DNA from: a virus
Length of the DNA: 33,696 nucleotides
Strand: one strand, 5' to 3'
IMG/VR virus record: IMGVR_UViG_3300030107_004267
Location: 1 to 33,696 of that record
Of the stretch, positions 8,635-16,405 are shown piece after piece. Position 1 is the first letter of the stretch. The number at the start of each line of letters is the position of its first letter. Under the pieces are notes generated by a model that had not been told where the DNA came from, did no database searches, and saw only the letters and a list, made by a program, of their open reading frames with translations. Position numbers and translations under genes: made by a program.

Positions 8635-9239
8635 TAAAGAAAAAAAACTTTCAGTTTGTATTACACAGAGAAAACTTTTTAACACCAAAACAATGTGATG
8701 AATTGATAGAAAAATTTGGTCAGTCTAACTCACAGAAATCTACCGTTGCAGGAACTTATAAAGGAGATGATTCGGATGTAATAAATGAAGATGTTAGAAA
8801 AGTTCAAGAGATAAGATTAAAAAATGATGTGGTTTTGTCAGACGGATTCAAGTTAACAAAAAATATAATAATGGCTTGTGAAATGTCTAATCTACTTAAT
8901 TTTCAATTTGACTTGAAAAAACCATATGAATTAGAGGATATTGTTGTTCTACGATATCAAGATACTGATAAATACGATTGGCACTTAGACATAGGTGATT
9001 GTTCTACTTCACTAAGAAAAATAACAGCGATAATTCAACTAAGTGATGAAAATGATTATGAGGGTGGAGAGTTTGAATTTAGTATGTCAAATGATAAAGG
9101 AGATGATAATTGTTATGGTTCAAGAAAAAAAGGTTCACTAATATTATTTCCAGCATACTTAGGACATAGAGTTAGACCAGTAACAAGTGGTGTTAGATAT
9201 TCGATAGTCACTTGGATTCTTGGAAACTCTTTTAAATAA
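8631..9239 (+). CDS. 2OG-Fe(II) oxygenase (prolyl 4-hydroxylase-like) 3
   Basis: Third dioxygenase, 202 residues from the ATG at 8631. An earlier in-frame ATG at 8607 exists, but 8631 gives the ATGA overlap seen throughout this operon and aligns its N terminus (NFQFVLHRENFLTP) with paralogue 2 (DFQWYLVRDNFLSQ). Iron ligands are H118-L-D120 and H179, with R189 for 2-oxoglutarate. It has EGGEFEF and resembles copy 1 more than copy 2. It ends the accessory block; a 54-base gap follows. Confidence 0.84.
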   Translation: MIKKKNFQFVLHRENFLTPKQCDELIEKFGQSNSQKSTVAGTYKGDDSDVINEDVRKVQEIRLKNDVVLSDGFKLTKNIIMACEMSNLLNFQFDLKKPYELEDIVVLRYQDTDKYDWHLDIGDCSTSLRKITAIIQLSDENDYEGGEFEFSMSNDKGDDNCYGSRKKGSLILFPAYLGHRVRPVTSGVRYSIVTWILGNSFK

Positions 9240-9268
9240 TTTACATTTTCAGATTCATACAAGATACT

Positions 9269-9276
9269 TATTTATA
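9269..9276. promoter_or_regulatory. TATTTATA element before the gp62-like gene
   Basis: TATTTATA in the 54-base gap after the oxygenases, ending 18 bases before the ATG at 9294, with AAGG between. Same motif family as at 1030; orientation relative to the T4 late core is again inverted. Confidence 0.35.
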
Positions 9277-9293
9277 TCTAAAGGTTATTCACT

Positions 9294-9728
9294 ATGAAAA
9301 CAAAAACACTATTTGACCACATAAAACAGATTACAAATGTTCAGAACCAATTGTATTGGGACAACTTAACTGATGCCGATAAAAAGACTTGGTCTAATTA
9401 TATGGTTCATAGATTCTTATCTATGAAAGCAGAGTGGATTGAAGTAGTCAACGAGATTCAAAAGTATTGGGAACTAAAACCTAAAACAATTTATCAATTC
9501 TACACCAACATACTACCAAGAGGAAATACATACTTACGATATACTAAACCTAAGAAGAAATCCAAGATAGAAAAGTGGGCTATGGATATATTATGTGATT
9601 ATTTTCAAGAAAGTTCACAAAATATTGAAAAAACACTTGACATTATGGGAAAAGATGTTGTATATTCTATTGTATCAAAGTATGGTGTAGATGAAAAACA
9701 ACTAAAAAAAATATGGAGTAAAAAATGA
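9294..9728 (+). CDS. 62: Clamp-loader small subunit, T4 gp62-like
   Basis: Read as the partner of gp44 that bridges the loader ring. From memory of the family, the segment WSNYMVHRFLSMKAEWIE followed by FYTNILPRGNTYLRYTK parallels the FMV...LS stretch and the PRGKRY..WAK segment of T4 gp62 and its shorter marine relatives. The length (144 residues) is below T4 gp62 (187) but suits the compact marine versions. It lies 6.6 kb from gp44, separated by the accessory block, whereas 62 and 44 adjoin in T4. A helical protein with no catalytic motif, so the call rests on this alignment and on the lack of another candidate next to gp44. Confidence 0.68.
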   Translation: MKTKTLFDHIKQITNVQNQLYWDNLTDADKKTWSNYMVHRFLSMKAEWIEVVNEIQKYWELKPKTIYQFYTNILPRGNTYLRYTKPKKKSKIEKWAMDILCDYFQESSQNIEKTLDIMGKDVVYSIVSKYGVDEKQLKKIWSKK

Positions 9729-10117
9729 TTAAAGATTCGCCTAAGGGTACACCAGTAGACCCACCTGAATCAGAGTATTCTGATGTGATTCAGTATATGG
9801 AAAAAACATATCCTGAAATGACAAGTGAGTTTAAAAATATACAACGAGAGCAATATGAATTATTTTGTAAGAAACAATATGACTATGGCCCGCAAAATAT
9901 TGCAGTGGGGACGATTCTAAAAACCAAAGAAGATATTAAGTTATCGTTGTTGGGTATTTGGTTCAGAATGAACGACAAGATAGAAAGATTAAAAACATTA
10001 TTAATGAGAGACGATAATCACGCAGTTGAGAATGAGAGCGTGATAGATAGTTTTTCAGATATATCAAATTATGGAGTGATGGCAAAAGTCGTAGCAAAAG
10101 GTAAATGGGCAAAATAA
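9725..10117 (+). CDS. DUF1599 / nucleotide-modification-associated (Nmad1-like) protein
   Basis: A 130-residue helical protein with the DUF1599 pattern: FCKKQYDYGPQNIAVG (48-62) followed by GIWFRMNDKIERLKTLL (77-93). DUF1599 proteins are found near phage nucleotide-modification and DNA-precursor genes and have been named Nmad1 on that basis; a pyrophosphohydrolase-like role is suspected but unproven. GGAG stands before the start, and it overlaps gp62 by 4 bases and the nuclease gene by 13. It may act on DNA precursors or on modified bases. Confidence 0.7.
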   Translation: MIKDSPKGTPVDPPESEYSDVIQYMEKTYPEMTSEFKNIQREQYELFCKKQYDYGPQNIAVGTILKTKEDIKLSLLGIWFRMNDKIERLKTLLMRDDNHAVENESVIDSFSDISNYGVMAKVVAKGKWAK

Positions 10118-10938
10118 GTTATAGTCAATTCGCAATGTGGGACAAATGTCCTTATGCTTGGAAGTTAAATTATGTAGATAAAGCAGAAACTTTCAAAGGT
10201 AATATTTATACCTTATTCGGTAGTGCCATTCACGAAACTATCCAAGCATATTTAGTATGTTATTACGAACGAACAATCAAAGAAGCAGACGCCTTACCAC
10301 TACACGATATTCTGATTTATCGTATGAAAGAATTGTATAAAGAATCCAAGGAAAGATATGGTGATGAGTTTGAAGTAGACCAAAAAGAAATGATAGAGTT
10401 TACTAATGACGGATTCGCTATCATTGATGAGTTCTTAAAAAGAAAAGGTAGTCATTTCAAAAAGAAAGATACTGAGCTAGTTGGTATCGAAATGAATCTT
10501 AACTACGACTTACCAAAAGATATGAAGTTCGTTGGTTATATGGATGTTGTTCTACACGACAAAAAAACTGGTCGTATGAGAATTATTGATATCAAATCAT
10601 CTACTATGGGTTGGAACAAATATATGAAAGCCGACAAGAACAAAACTAATCAGTTGTTGTTGTATAAACACTTTATGGCAAAACAATTAGAAATATCAGA
10701 GGATAAAATAGATGTTGAATATTTAATATTAAAGAGAAGATTATATGAAAATATAATTTATCCACAAAAAAGAATTCAGTCGTTCTCACCGGCTAGTGGA
10801 AAACCAAGTGTTAATAAGGTTATGAAAAGGTTACAAGAGTTTATGGATGAGTGTTATGATGACAAAGGTAAAATCATCGCACACGACTATGAAAAATGTG
10901 AAAAGCATTTAAAATGCAGAAGTTGTAAGGATTTATAA
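10105..10938 (+). CDS. PD-(D/E)XK nuclease with likely 4Fe-4S cluster (Cas4/RecB-like)
   Basis: Predicted DNA exonuclease, 277 residues. Catalytic motifs: H43 in FGSAIHETI, D147 in FVGYMDVVL, and D162-I-K164 in IIDIKSS, followed by QLLLYKHF, the QxxxY-type motif. C15 in DKCPYAWK near the N terminus plus C265, C271 and C274 at the C terminus (Cx5Cx2C) reproduce the split four-cysteine layout that holds a 4Fe-4S cluster in Cas4 and AddB nucleases. Phage enzymes of this type process ends for recombination or degrade host DNA. The neighbourhood (clamp loader, DUF1599) favours a role in phage DNA metabolism. There is no CRISPR array in the window. Confidence 0.82.
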   Translation: MGKISYSQFAMWDKCPYAWKLNYVDKAETFKGNIYTLFGSAIHETIQAYLVCYYERTIKEADALPLHDILIYRMKELYKESKERYGDEFEVDQKEMIEFTNDGFAIIDEFLKRKGSHFKKKDTELVGIEMNLNYDLPKDMKFVGYMDVVLHDKKTGRMRIIDIKSSTMGWNKYMKADKNKTNQLLLYKHFMAKQLEISEDKIDVEYLILKRRLYENIIYPQKRIQSFSPASGKPSVNKVMKRLQEFMDECYDDKGKIIAHDYEKCEKHLKCRSCKDL

Positions 10939-11396
10939 TGACAGAACCAAGTTTAAGAATTAAAGTAACGGACTTTTTAGCAACGGATTTTGAACAAGAA
11001 GTATTTCAAGAGTTGATGAAGTTGAAACAATTAGACTATATGAGTGGAGTGTCATTTCCTTTATATTTTTGGTATGACAGAGAAAATGAAATTGTTGACC
11101 TAAATACATTGGAACCATTTATCAAATATTGGAAAACAAGTGGTGAATATAGAACCAAACTCATATTGATACCAGAGCTAACTGATAATCAAAATCAGTT
11201 CATAATGTTTGATATCAAACCTAAAGGTATAAAACCAGCGAATTCAGATTATATGCAACATTATAGATTTGCATACGAATATGAAAATCCAAAAGATATT
11301 TTGAAAGGTCTACAACAATTCAAAGAAACATATGAGTTCATTAATAAAGATGAATTAAATCCAGAGCCAGTCAGAAAACAAAAGAGAAACGATTAA
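10938..11396 (+). CDS. Hypothetical protein
   Basis: A 152-residue protein with no motif I recognise. It is mixed in composition, without signal peptide, membrane segment or Cys cluster, and ends in a basic tail (RKQKRND). AAGGA precedes the ATG, and it overlaps its neighbours by one base on each side (TAATG), which supports it as a real cistron between the nuclease and the SLOG protein. Function unknown. Confidence 0.7.
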   Translation: MTEPSLRIKVTDFLATDFEQEVFQELMKLKQLDYMSGVSFPLYFWYDRENEIVDLNTLEPFIKYWKTSGEYRTKLILIPELTDNQNQFIMFDIKPKGIKPANSDYMQHYRFAYEYENPKDILKGLQQFKETYEFINKDELNPEPVRKQKRND

Positions 11397-11794
11397 TGAA
11401 GATAGCTATTGTCGGAAGCAGAACTTACACCAATAAAACAAAACTAAAGAACTTTATGTTTAGATTAAAAATGGAACACCAAGGTGTTGAAGTAATTAGT
11501 GGTGGTGCTAAAGATGGGGCAGACAAATATGCTAAAAGGTATGCACTTGAATTCGGGTTACCTTATAGTGAGTTTCCACCACAACACGACCCACATAATA
11601 TTCATTGCGTTATGGAAGCGTATAATTATGGTAAACCATATGGGGTGGGATACTTTCATAAAAGAAATAAAGATATGGTAAAGTATTCAGATAGGGTTGT
11701 GGCATTTTGTAAAGACGGAGAGGTCACAAACGGAACAAAATCTACATTAGAATATTGTAAAAAATTTAACAAAAAGTTTATTATTTTAGATTAA
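11396..11794 (+). CDS. SLOG-fold protein (DUF2493 / YspA-like)
   Basis: A 132-residue Rossmann-like protein of the SLOG superfamily. The N terminus MKIAIVGSRTY is the first beta strand and glycine turn, and VISGGAKDGADKYAKRYA (GGAKDGAD at about 36-43) is the nucleotide-ligand loop seen in DUF2493 proteins and DprA-like folds. Such proteins bind nucleotides or their derivatives and occur in phage and defence settings; no reaction can be assigned. It is the last gene before a short AT-rich gap. Confidence 0.75.
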   Translation: MKIAIVGSRTYTNKTKLKNFMFRLKMEHQGVEVISGGAKDGADKYAKRYALEFGLPYSEFPPQHDPHNIHCVMEAYNYGKPYGVGYFHKRNKDMVKYSDRVVAFCKDGEVTNGTKSTLEYCKKFNKKFIILD

Positions 11795-11799
11795 GGAGA

Positions 11800-11807
11800 T
11801 ATTTATA
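11800..11807. promoter_or_regulatory. TATTTATA element in an AT-alternating gap
   Basis: TATTTATA followed by alternating TA sequence, ending 20 bases before the ATG at 11827. Unusually, the GGAG (11795-11798) is upstream of the element, leaving no Shine-Dalgarno close to the start. Confidence 0.35.
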
Positions 11808-11826
11808 TATACATATATATAGAATT

Positions 11827-12021
11827 ATGAAAGAAGAAAAATTAACATCAGTAAAAATCATTGACGAATTGTATCGTAAGTTCAAAGCAGAGTCTATCAG
11901 AGATGACTTCTCTTTACAGAAATTAGTTAATAGGAGTTTAGATATGTTTGTATATGATGAGGAGTTTAAAAAGAAAGTCCTTGAGTATCAAAACTTAGAG
12001 GAAAGCGGTTCAAAATACTAA
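11827..12021 (+). CDS. Small ribbon-helix-helix-like DNA-binding protein
   Basis: A 64-residue protein whose N-terminal 45 residues fit a ribbon-helix-helix fold: a short strand (LTSVKII), helix one (DELYRKFKAESIRD), the turn, then helix two (SLQKLVNRSLDMFV). RHH proteins bind DNA as dimers and act as repressors or as antitoxin-type regulators. No toxin-like partner is adjacent; the next gene is a glycosyltransferase. It has its own TATTTATA element but no good ribosome site. Its target could be a promoter in this genome. Confidence 0.6.
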   Translation: MKEEKLTSVKIIDELYRKFKAESIRDDFSLQKLVNRSLDMFVYDEEFKKKVLEYQNLEESGSKY

Positions 12022-12037
12022 ACAAAATAAAGGTTAT

Positions 12038-13474
12038 ATGAGTAAGACAAAACTACCAAAATTAAAAGTTACAGAAGAAGTAAAATCCAATAAGAAAAAA
12101 ATATTACTATTGTCAGATGACTTGAGAATGTCAAGTGGGGTTGGGACAATGTCAAGAGAGATTGTTTTAGGAACTTTAGATAAGTATGATTGGGTTCAAG
12201 TTGGTGGTGCTATCAAACATCCAGACAAGGGCAAAGTTATTGATATGAACGAATCGGTTAGACAGGATACTGGTGTAGAAGACGCAAGTCTAAAAATTTA
12301 TCCAGTTGATGGTTATGGTGACCCAGATTTACTTAGACAACTATTACAAACTGAGAAACCAGACGCTCTTTTAATTTATACTGACCCGAGATTTTGGATT
12401 TGGTTATTTCAAATGGAGCACGAGATTAGACAATTAGTCCCTATATTTTATTATAATATTTGGGACGATTTACCTTATCCAATGTGGAACGAACCTTATT
12501 ACGAAAGTTGTGATTTGATTATGAATATTTCAAAACAAACACACAACATAGTTCAAAATGTTTGCCAAGATAAACCAAGAACAGATTGGGATTCAACTTA
12601 TGTTCCGCACGGAATCAATGAAAAACATTTCTATCCGGTAAAGAATGAAAAAGAAAGATTAGAAATGAACAAAATGAAATCTGAGTTATTCAGAGGTAAA
12701 GACATAGAGTATTGTATCTTCTACAACAATAGAAATATTAGAAGAAAAATGACATCAGATACCATTTTAGCATTTAGAGAATTCGCTTATCAATTACCAA
12801 AAGAAGAAAGAGATAAGGTCGCTTTCGTTTTACACACACAACCGGTTGATACGAACGGGACAGATTTACCAGCGGTTGTTGAAAAAATGTGTCCAGATTT
12901 GAACATAATATTTTCAACTGAAAAACTATCTAATCAACATTTAAATTATTTATATAATATTTGTGATGTTACGATTAACCTAGCTTCTAATGAAGGGTTC
13001 GGATTAGGGACTTGTGAATCACTAATGACAGCCACACCTATTATTGTAAATGTTACAGGTGGTATGCAAGACCAATGTGGATTTAGATTAAAAGATAAAT
13101 ATTTGACTTACAAGGATTATGGTGAGATTGAATCACTACATAATTATAGAGACTGGGAAAATAATAAAGATTTAACTCACGGAGAGTGGGTAAAACCAGT
13201 ATGGCCTAAAGTTCGTTCATTACAAGGTTCACCACCAACACCTTACATTTTTGACGATAGATGTGATTGGATGGACGCAGCCGAGTCAATTAAACACTTT
13301 TATGATATGGGTAAGGATGAAAGAAATAAATGTGGTGAGTTAGGATATGAATTTGTTTGTGGAGATGAGTCTATGATGAGCGCGAGATGGATGTGCAAAA
13401 ACTTCGTCGACCATATGGAAACTGCATTTGAAAAGTGGACACCAAGAAAAAGATATGAGGTATTTAAAGTATGA
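12038..13474 (+). CDS. GT-B glycosyltransferase, GT4-like (1)
   Basis: First of a series of glycosyltransferases, 478 residues. The C-terminal domain has the GT4 signature SNEGFGLGTCESLMTATP, with the two glutamates at about 319 and 326 that hold the nucleotide-sugar donor. The N-terminal domain starts LLLSDDLRMSSGVGTMSREI, the usual acceptor-side glycine loop. AAGG stands before the ATG. It overlaps the next GT4 gene by ATGA, and the two may add successive sugars. Donor and acceptor unknown. Confidence 0.85.
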   Translation: MSKTKLPKLKVTEEVKSNKKKILLLSDDLRMSSGVGTMSREIVLGTLDKYDWVQVGGAIKHPDKGKVIDMNESVRQDTGVEDASLKIYPVDGYGDPDLLRQLLQTEKPDALLIYTDPRFWIWLFQMEHEIRQLVPIFYYNIWDDLPYPMWNEPYYESCDLIMNISKQTHNIVQNVCQDKPRTDWDSTYVPHGINEKHFYPVKNEKERLEMNKMKSELFRGKDIEYCIFYNNRNIRRKMTSDTILAFREFAYQLPKEERDKVAFVLHTQPVDTNGTDLPAVVEKMCPDLNIIFSTEKLSNQHLNYLYNICDVTINLASNEGFGLGTCESLMTATPIIVNVTGGMQDQCGFRLKDKYLTYKDYGEIESLHNYRDWENNKDLTHGEWVKPVWPKVRSLQGSPPTPYIFDDRCDWMDAAESIKHFYDMGKDERNKCGELGYEFVCGDESMMSARWMCKNFVDHMETAFEKWTPRKRYEVFKV

Positions 13475-14787
13475 GTAAACCATTAGTATTAGTAACGGCA
13501 CCAATAGCAACGAGAAGTGGTTATGGAAATCACTCACGAGACATTTGTCAGGCACTTATTGAAAGTGATAAGTATGATATAAAAATAAATCCAGTTCGTT
13601 GGGGAAACACACCAATGAATGCATTAGAAACAGAGAACAAAGCTCATTTTGAAATTTATAAAAGACTATTAACTGAACCTACTATGGATAGACAACCGGA
13701 TTTACATATGCATATAGTAATACCAAATGAGTTCACACCATTAGGTAAAAAAAATATAGGAGTAACGGCAGGTATTGAACACACAAATCCGCCAGCAGAA
13801 TGGATAGAGGGTTGTAATCGTATGGATAATGTTATTTTTACTTCAGATTTTACAGAGCATACATTTAAATCAATTGCATATGATAAAATGGACGCTAATA
13901 AAAATCAAAAAGTAGGTGTTGTAAAATTTGAAAAAGACAGCGAAGTTTTATTTGAAGGAGTAGACCCAGAATTATTTAAAGAAACTAAATACATTTCTGA
14001 AGATTTAAATAATGAATTTTCAAATATTAAGGAAGATTTTTGTTTTCTATTCGTAGGACATTGGCTACAAGGCAATCTCGGAGAGGATAGAAAAGATGTT
14101 GGTATGATGATAAAAGTTTTCTTAGAGGCGTTTAAAAACCAAAAAGACGCTCCGGCATTGATTCTGAAAACATCAACAGCTAGTTTTTCAGTTTCAGATA
14201 GACGAGACTTGTTAGAAAAAATAAAAATGTTAAAAAATGATGTAAAAGCAGATGTGTATCCTAATATTTATTTACTACACGGCGATTTAAAGGATGAAGA
14301 AATGAACCAAATGTATAATCACCCAAAAGTGAAAGCACATTTAACCTTTACTCACGGAGAAGGATTCGGAAGGCCATTGTTAGAAGCATCATTTAGTGGT
14401 AAACCTATCATAGCGCCCATCGCTACTGGGCAAGCTGACTTTTTAGATTCAGAGTATACGATTGAATTACCACACGCGTTTACAAAAGTTCCACTAGGAG
14501 CTTTCCCAAATGGATATGTTGATGAGGAAGCTAAATGGGCTACCGTAAATTATGGAGTGTCATTGAACATAATGAAAGATGTCCACAAGAACTATGACAA
14601 ATATAAGATTCGTGGCAAAAAACAAATGATAATAAATCGTGAACACTTCACACACGATAAAATGAAAGAAAAACTAATTCAAATGGTTGATAAATCTTTA
14701 GAGGGTGTTGCACAACAGGTCGAACTAAAACTTCCTAAGTTAGTTAAGAAAAGTGATATTAAAATACCTAAATTAAAAAAGGGATAA
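13471..14787 (+). CDS. GT-B glycosyltransferase, GT4-like (2)
   Basis: A 438-residue GT4-type enzyme. The donor site motif is THGEGFGRPLLEASFSGKP, with the glutamates at about 297 and 304. The N terminus VTAPIATRSGYGNHSRDI has the glycine-rich acceptor loop. A basic, lysine-rich tail (LPKLVKKSDIKIPKLKKG) resembles the N-terminal segment of the preceding protein (TKLPKLKVTEEV), a hint that both contact the same partner. It probably works with the upstream GT4. Confidence 0.85.
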   Translation: MSKPLVLVTAPIATRSGYGNHSRDICQALIESDKYDIKINPVRWGNTPMNALETENKAHFEIYKRLLTEPTMDRQPDLHMHIVIPNEFTPLGKKNIGVTAGIEHTNPPAEWIEGCNRMDNVIFTSDFTEHTFKSIAYDKMDANKNQKVGVVKFEKDSEVLFEGVDPELFKETKYISEDLNNEFSNIKEDFCFLFVGHWLQGNLGEDRKDVGMMIKVFLEAFKNQKDAPALILKTSTASFSVSDRRDLLEKIKMLKNDVKADVYPNIYLLHGDLKDEEMNQMYNHPKVKAHLTFTHGEGFGRPLLEASFSGKPIIAPIATGQADFLDSEYTIELPHAFTKVPLGAFPNGYVDEEAKWATVNYGVSLNIMKDVHKNYDKYKIRGKKQMIINREHFTHDKMKEKLIQMVDKSLEGVAQQVELKLPKLVKKSDIKIPKLKKG

Positions 14788-14788
14788 A

Positions 14789-15244
14789 ATGGCTGAGAAA
14801 AAAATAACTTGTCCACATTGTTTAAGTAACAAAAAGTGTTTTGAAGAAGATGTAAATCAAGTTGAGGATTTTACATCTTATATGTGCTTTAATTGTGGAT
14901 TCACTAGTAATACATCATACACAAAAGACTCAAAAACATTAGACGAACTTTTAAACAAGTCAACACAATTAGTTCGTGATATTCAATTTTTTGATTATGA
15001 TAGAAAAATAACTTGGATTCCAACAACACTTAATATGGGTAAACTTGGAATCATATATCCAGACGGAACAAAAAATAATTGGGTTTGGAAATTAGCAGAG
15101 GTTCGTAAGTTAACTAAAGAAGAACAAGAAGACCCACAATATGGTGGTCACGAATACACACTAGATTTAGAAAACGCAAAAGAGTATGGTCAATATGAAT
15201 TTGTTGACGCTTGTAAAGAAATGGGTATTGTTAAAGACTTATGA
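14789..15244 (+). CDS. Zinc-finger protein, unknown function
   Basis: A 151-residue protein with an N-terminal zinc finger: CPHC (C8, C11) and CFNC (C33, C36). The remaining 110 residues are unassigned and rich in Trp, Tyr and acidic residues. AAGGG sits before the ATG. It is wedged between glycosyltransferase genes but shows no carbohydrate motif; it could equally be a structural or regulatory phage protein. Overlaps the next gene by ATGA. Confidence 0.65.
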   Translation: MAEKKITCPHCLSNKKCFEEDVNQVEDFTSYMCFNCGFTSNTSYTKDSKTLDELLNKSTQLVRDIQFFDYDRKITWIPTTLNMGKLGIIYPDGTKNNWVWKLAEVRKLTKEEQEDPQYGGHEYTLDLENAKEYGQYEFVDACKEMGIVKDL

Positions 15245-15741
15245 AAAATACCACTTGGAAACAAATAGAACCTGGACAAATAATTAGATTTATGTATAAG
15301 GGCGTTCAAGATAACAGAGCAGTTCAGAGAGTTGTTTTAGTTATAGACCCATTATATCGATACAGAAAAAAATCAACGGGTAGAGTGGTGCAATTTTTAG
15401 TTGGTATTCAATTAGATACATTAATAAGTCAACCAATAAACAAGCAAAAGTTTTCTAAACTAATTAGACAATTTGGTGGACTCGAGGAGGAAGATGGTGC
15501 GGTTGAAGTAGGTGATTTACCAGACAAACCCACCAGACAAGTTACAAGACAAACTTACAAAACACTAGATAGATTTTTGCAAAGAAATGATGTATTTAGA
15601 ACTTTCTTTTTAAGAGAGTGTAGGAAAAAAAGAGTGTTTTTATTAGATAGTTACAAAAGATTTCCAAAAAAAGATATGGATAAACTCATTATTGAGAGAA
15701 AAATAAGTAATACTATAAAAAAGTTTGAGGAAATGTTATGA
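15241..15741 (+). CDS. Hypothetical basic protein
   Basis: A 166-residue, strongly basic protein. The N terminus (EPGQIIRFMYKG then VVLVIDPLYRY) has the look of a small beta-barrel, and the C-terminal half is helical and Arg/Lys rich (FFLRECRKKRVFLLDSYKRF). Nucleic-acid binding is possible from charge alone. I do not recognise the family. Coupled to both neighbours by 4-base overlaps. Confidence 0.6.
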   Translation: MKNTTWKQIEPGQIIRFMYKGVQDNRAVQRVVLVIDPLYRYRKKSTGRVVQFLVGIQLDTLISQPINKQKFSKLIRQFGGLEEEDGAVEVGDLPDKPTRQVTRQTYKTLDRFLQRNDVFRTFFLRECRKKRVFLLDSYKRFPKKDMDKLIIERKISNTIKKFEEML

Positions 15742-16397
15742 AAATTAGTTACGGAATAACGGTTTATAATGAATATAAAGAGTTAGATAATTTATTGTTT
15801 CACCTATCTAAGCATATCAGAGATGTAGATGAAGTGGTGGTCACACAAGACACATCAAAAGTTGGGGAAAAGAATATAGTACAAGATGAGTTTCAAGCGC
15901 TAGAAAAAATATTAGAAAAATATGAGTATGGAAATTATTTCAGAAATTTAAAAGTAACATCATTTAAATTCAATAAAGATTTTGCAGAACTAAAAAACTT
16001 TACAAAAGAACATTGTTCAGGTGATTATATATTTCACATTGACGCAGATGAAATACCAAATGAAATATTACTAAAGCAACTTCCAGAGATACTAAATATA
16101 AATGATACAGACTTAGTTTGGGTTCCAAGAATTAATATTGTTGAAGGAATAACTGAATGGCATCTAAATCATTGGAGGTGGAGACAAACTGAGCAGGGGT
16201 GGATTAATTTTCCTGATTATCAAGCGAGGATATTTAGAAATGTGGAACATATTAAATGGATTAAACCAGTTCACGAAATAATAGACGGGGCTTCAACTTA
16301 TTCACATTTACCACCACACGAAGAATTAACTTTAATGCATAAAAAAAATATTAAACGACAAGAAATACAAAATAATTTGTATGATACAATAGTATAG
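15738..16397 (+). CDS. GT-A glycosyltransferase, family 2-like (1)
   Basis: A 219-residue GT2-type enzyme. The fold is shown by the N-terminal strand YGITVYNEYKELDNLL and the metal-binding motif FHIDADEIP, with D102-A-D104. The later segment WHLNHWRWRQTEQGWINFPDYQARIF is typical of GT2 proteins that read as TPR-less waaE-like transferases. GAGG precedes the ATG. The epimerase gene follows after an 8-base gap, so it may use the sugar that enzyme makes. Confidence 0.78.
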   Translation: MKISYGITVYNEYKELDNLLFHLSKHIRDVDEVVVTQDTSKVGEKNIVQDEFQALEKILEKYEYGNYFRNLKVTSFKFNKDFAELKNFTKEHCSGDYIFHIDADEIPNEILLKQLPEILNINDTDLVWVPRINIVEGITEWHLNHWRWRQTEQGWINFPDYQARIFRNVEHIKWIKPVHEIIDGASTYSHLPPHEELTLMHKKNIKRQEIQNNLYDTIV

Positions 16398-16405
16398 GAG
16401 TGAAA

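Noticed and set aside
11499-11681. 60-residue + strand frame inside the SLOG gene
   Set aside because: Out-of-frame shadow of the SLOG coding sequence with no start signal.
16400-16405. GTG start for the epimerase
   Set aside because: The GTG overlaps the GGAG ribosome site; the ATG at 16406 has correct spacing and gives the usual N terminus just before GGAGFIG.
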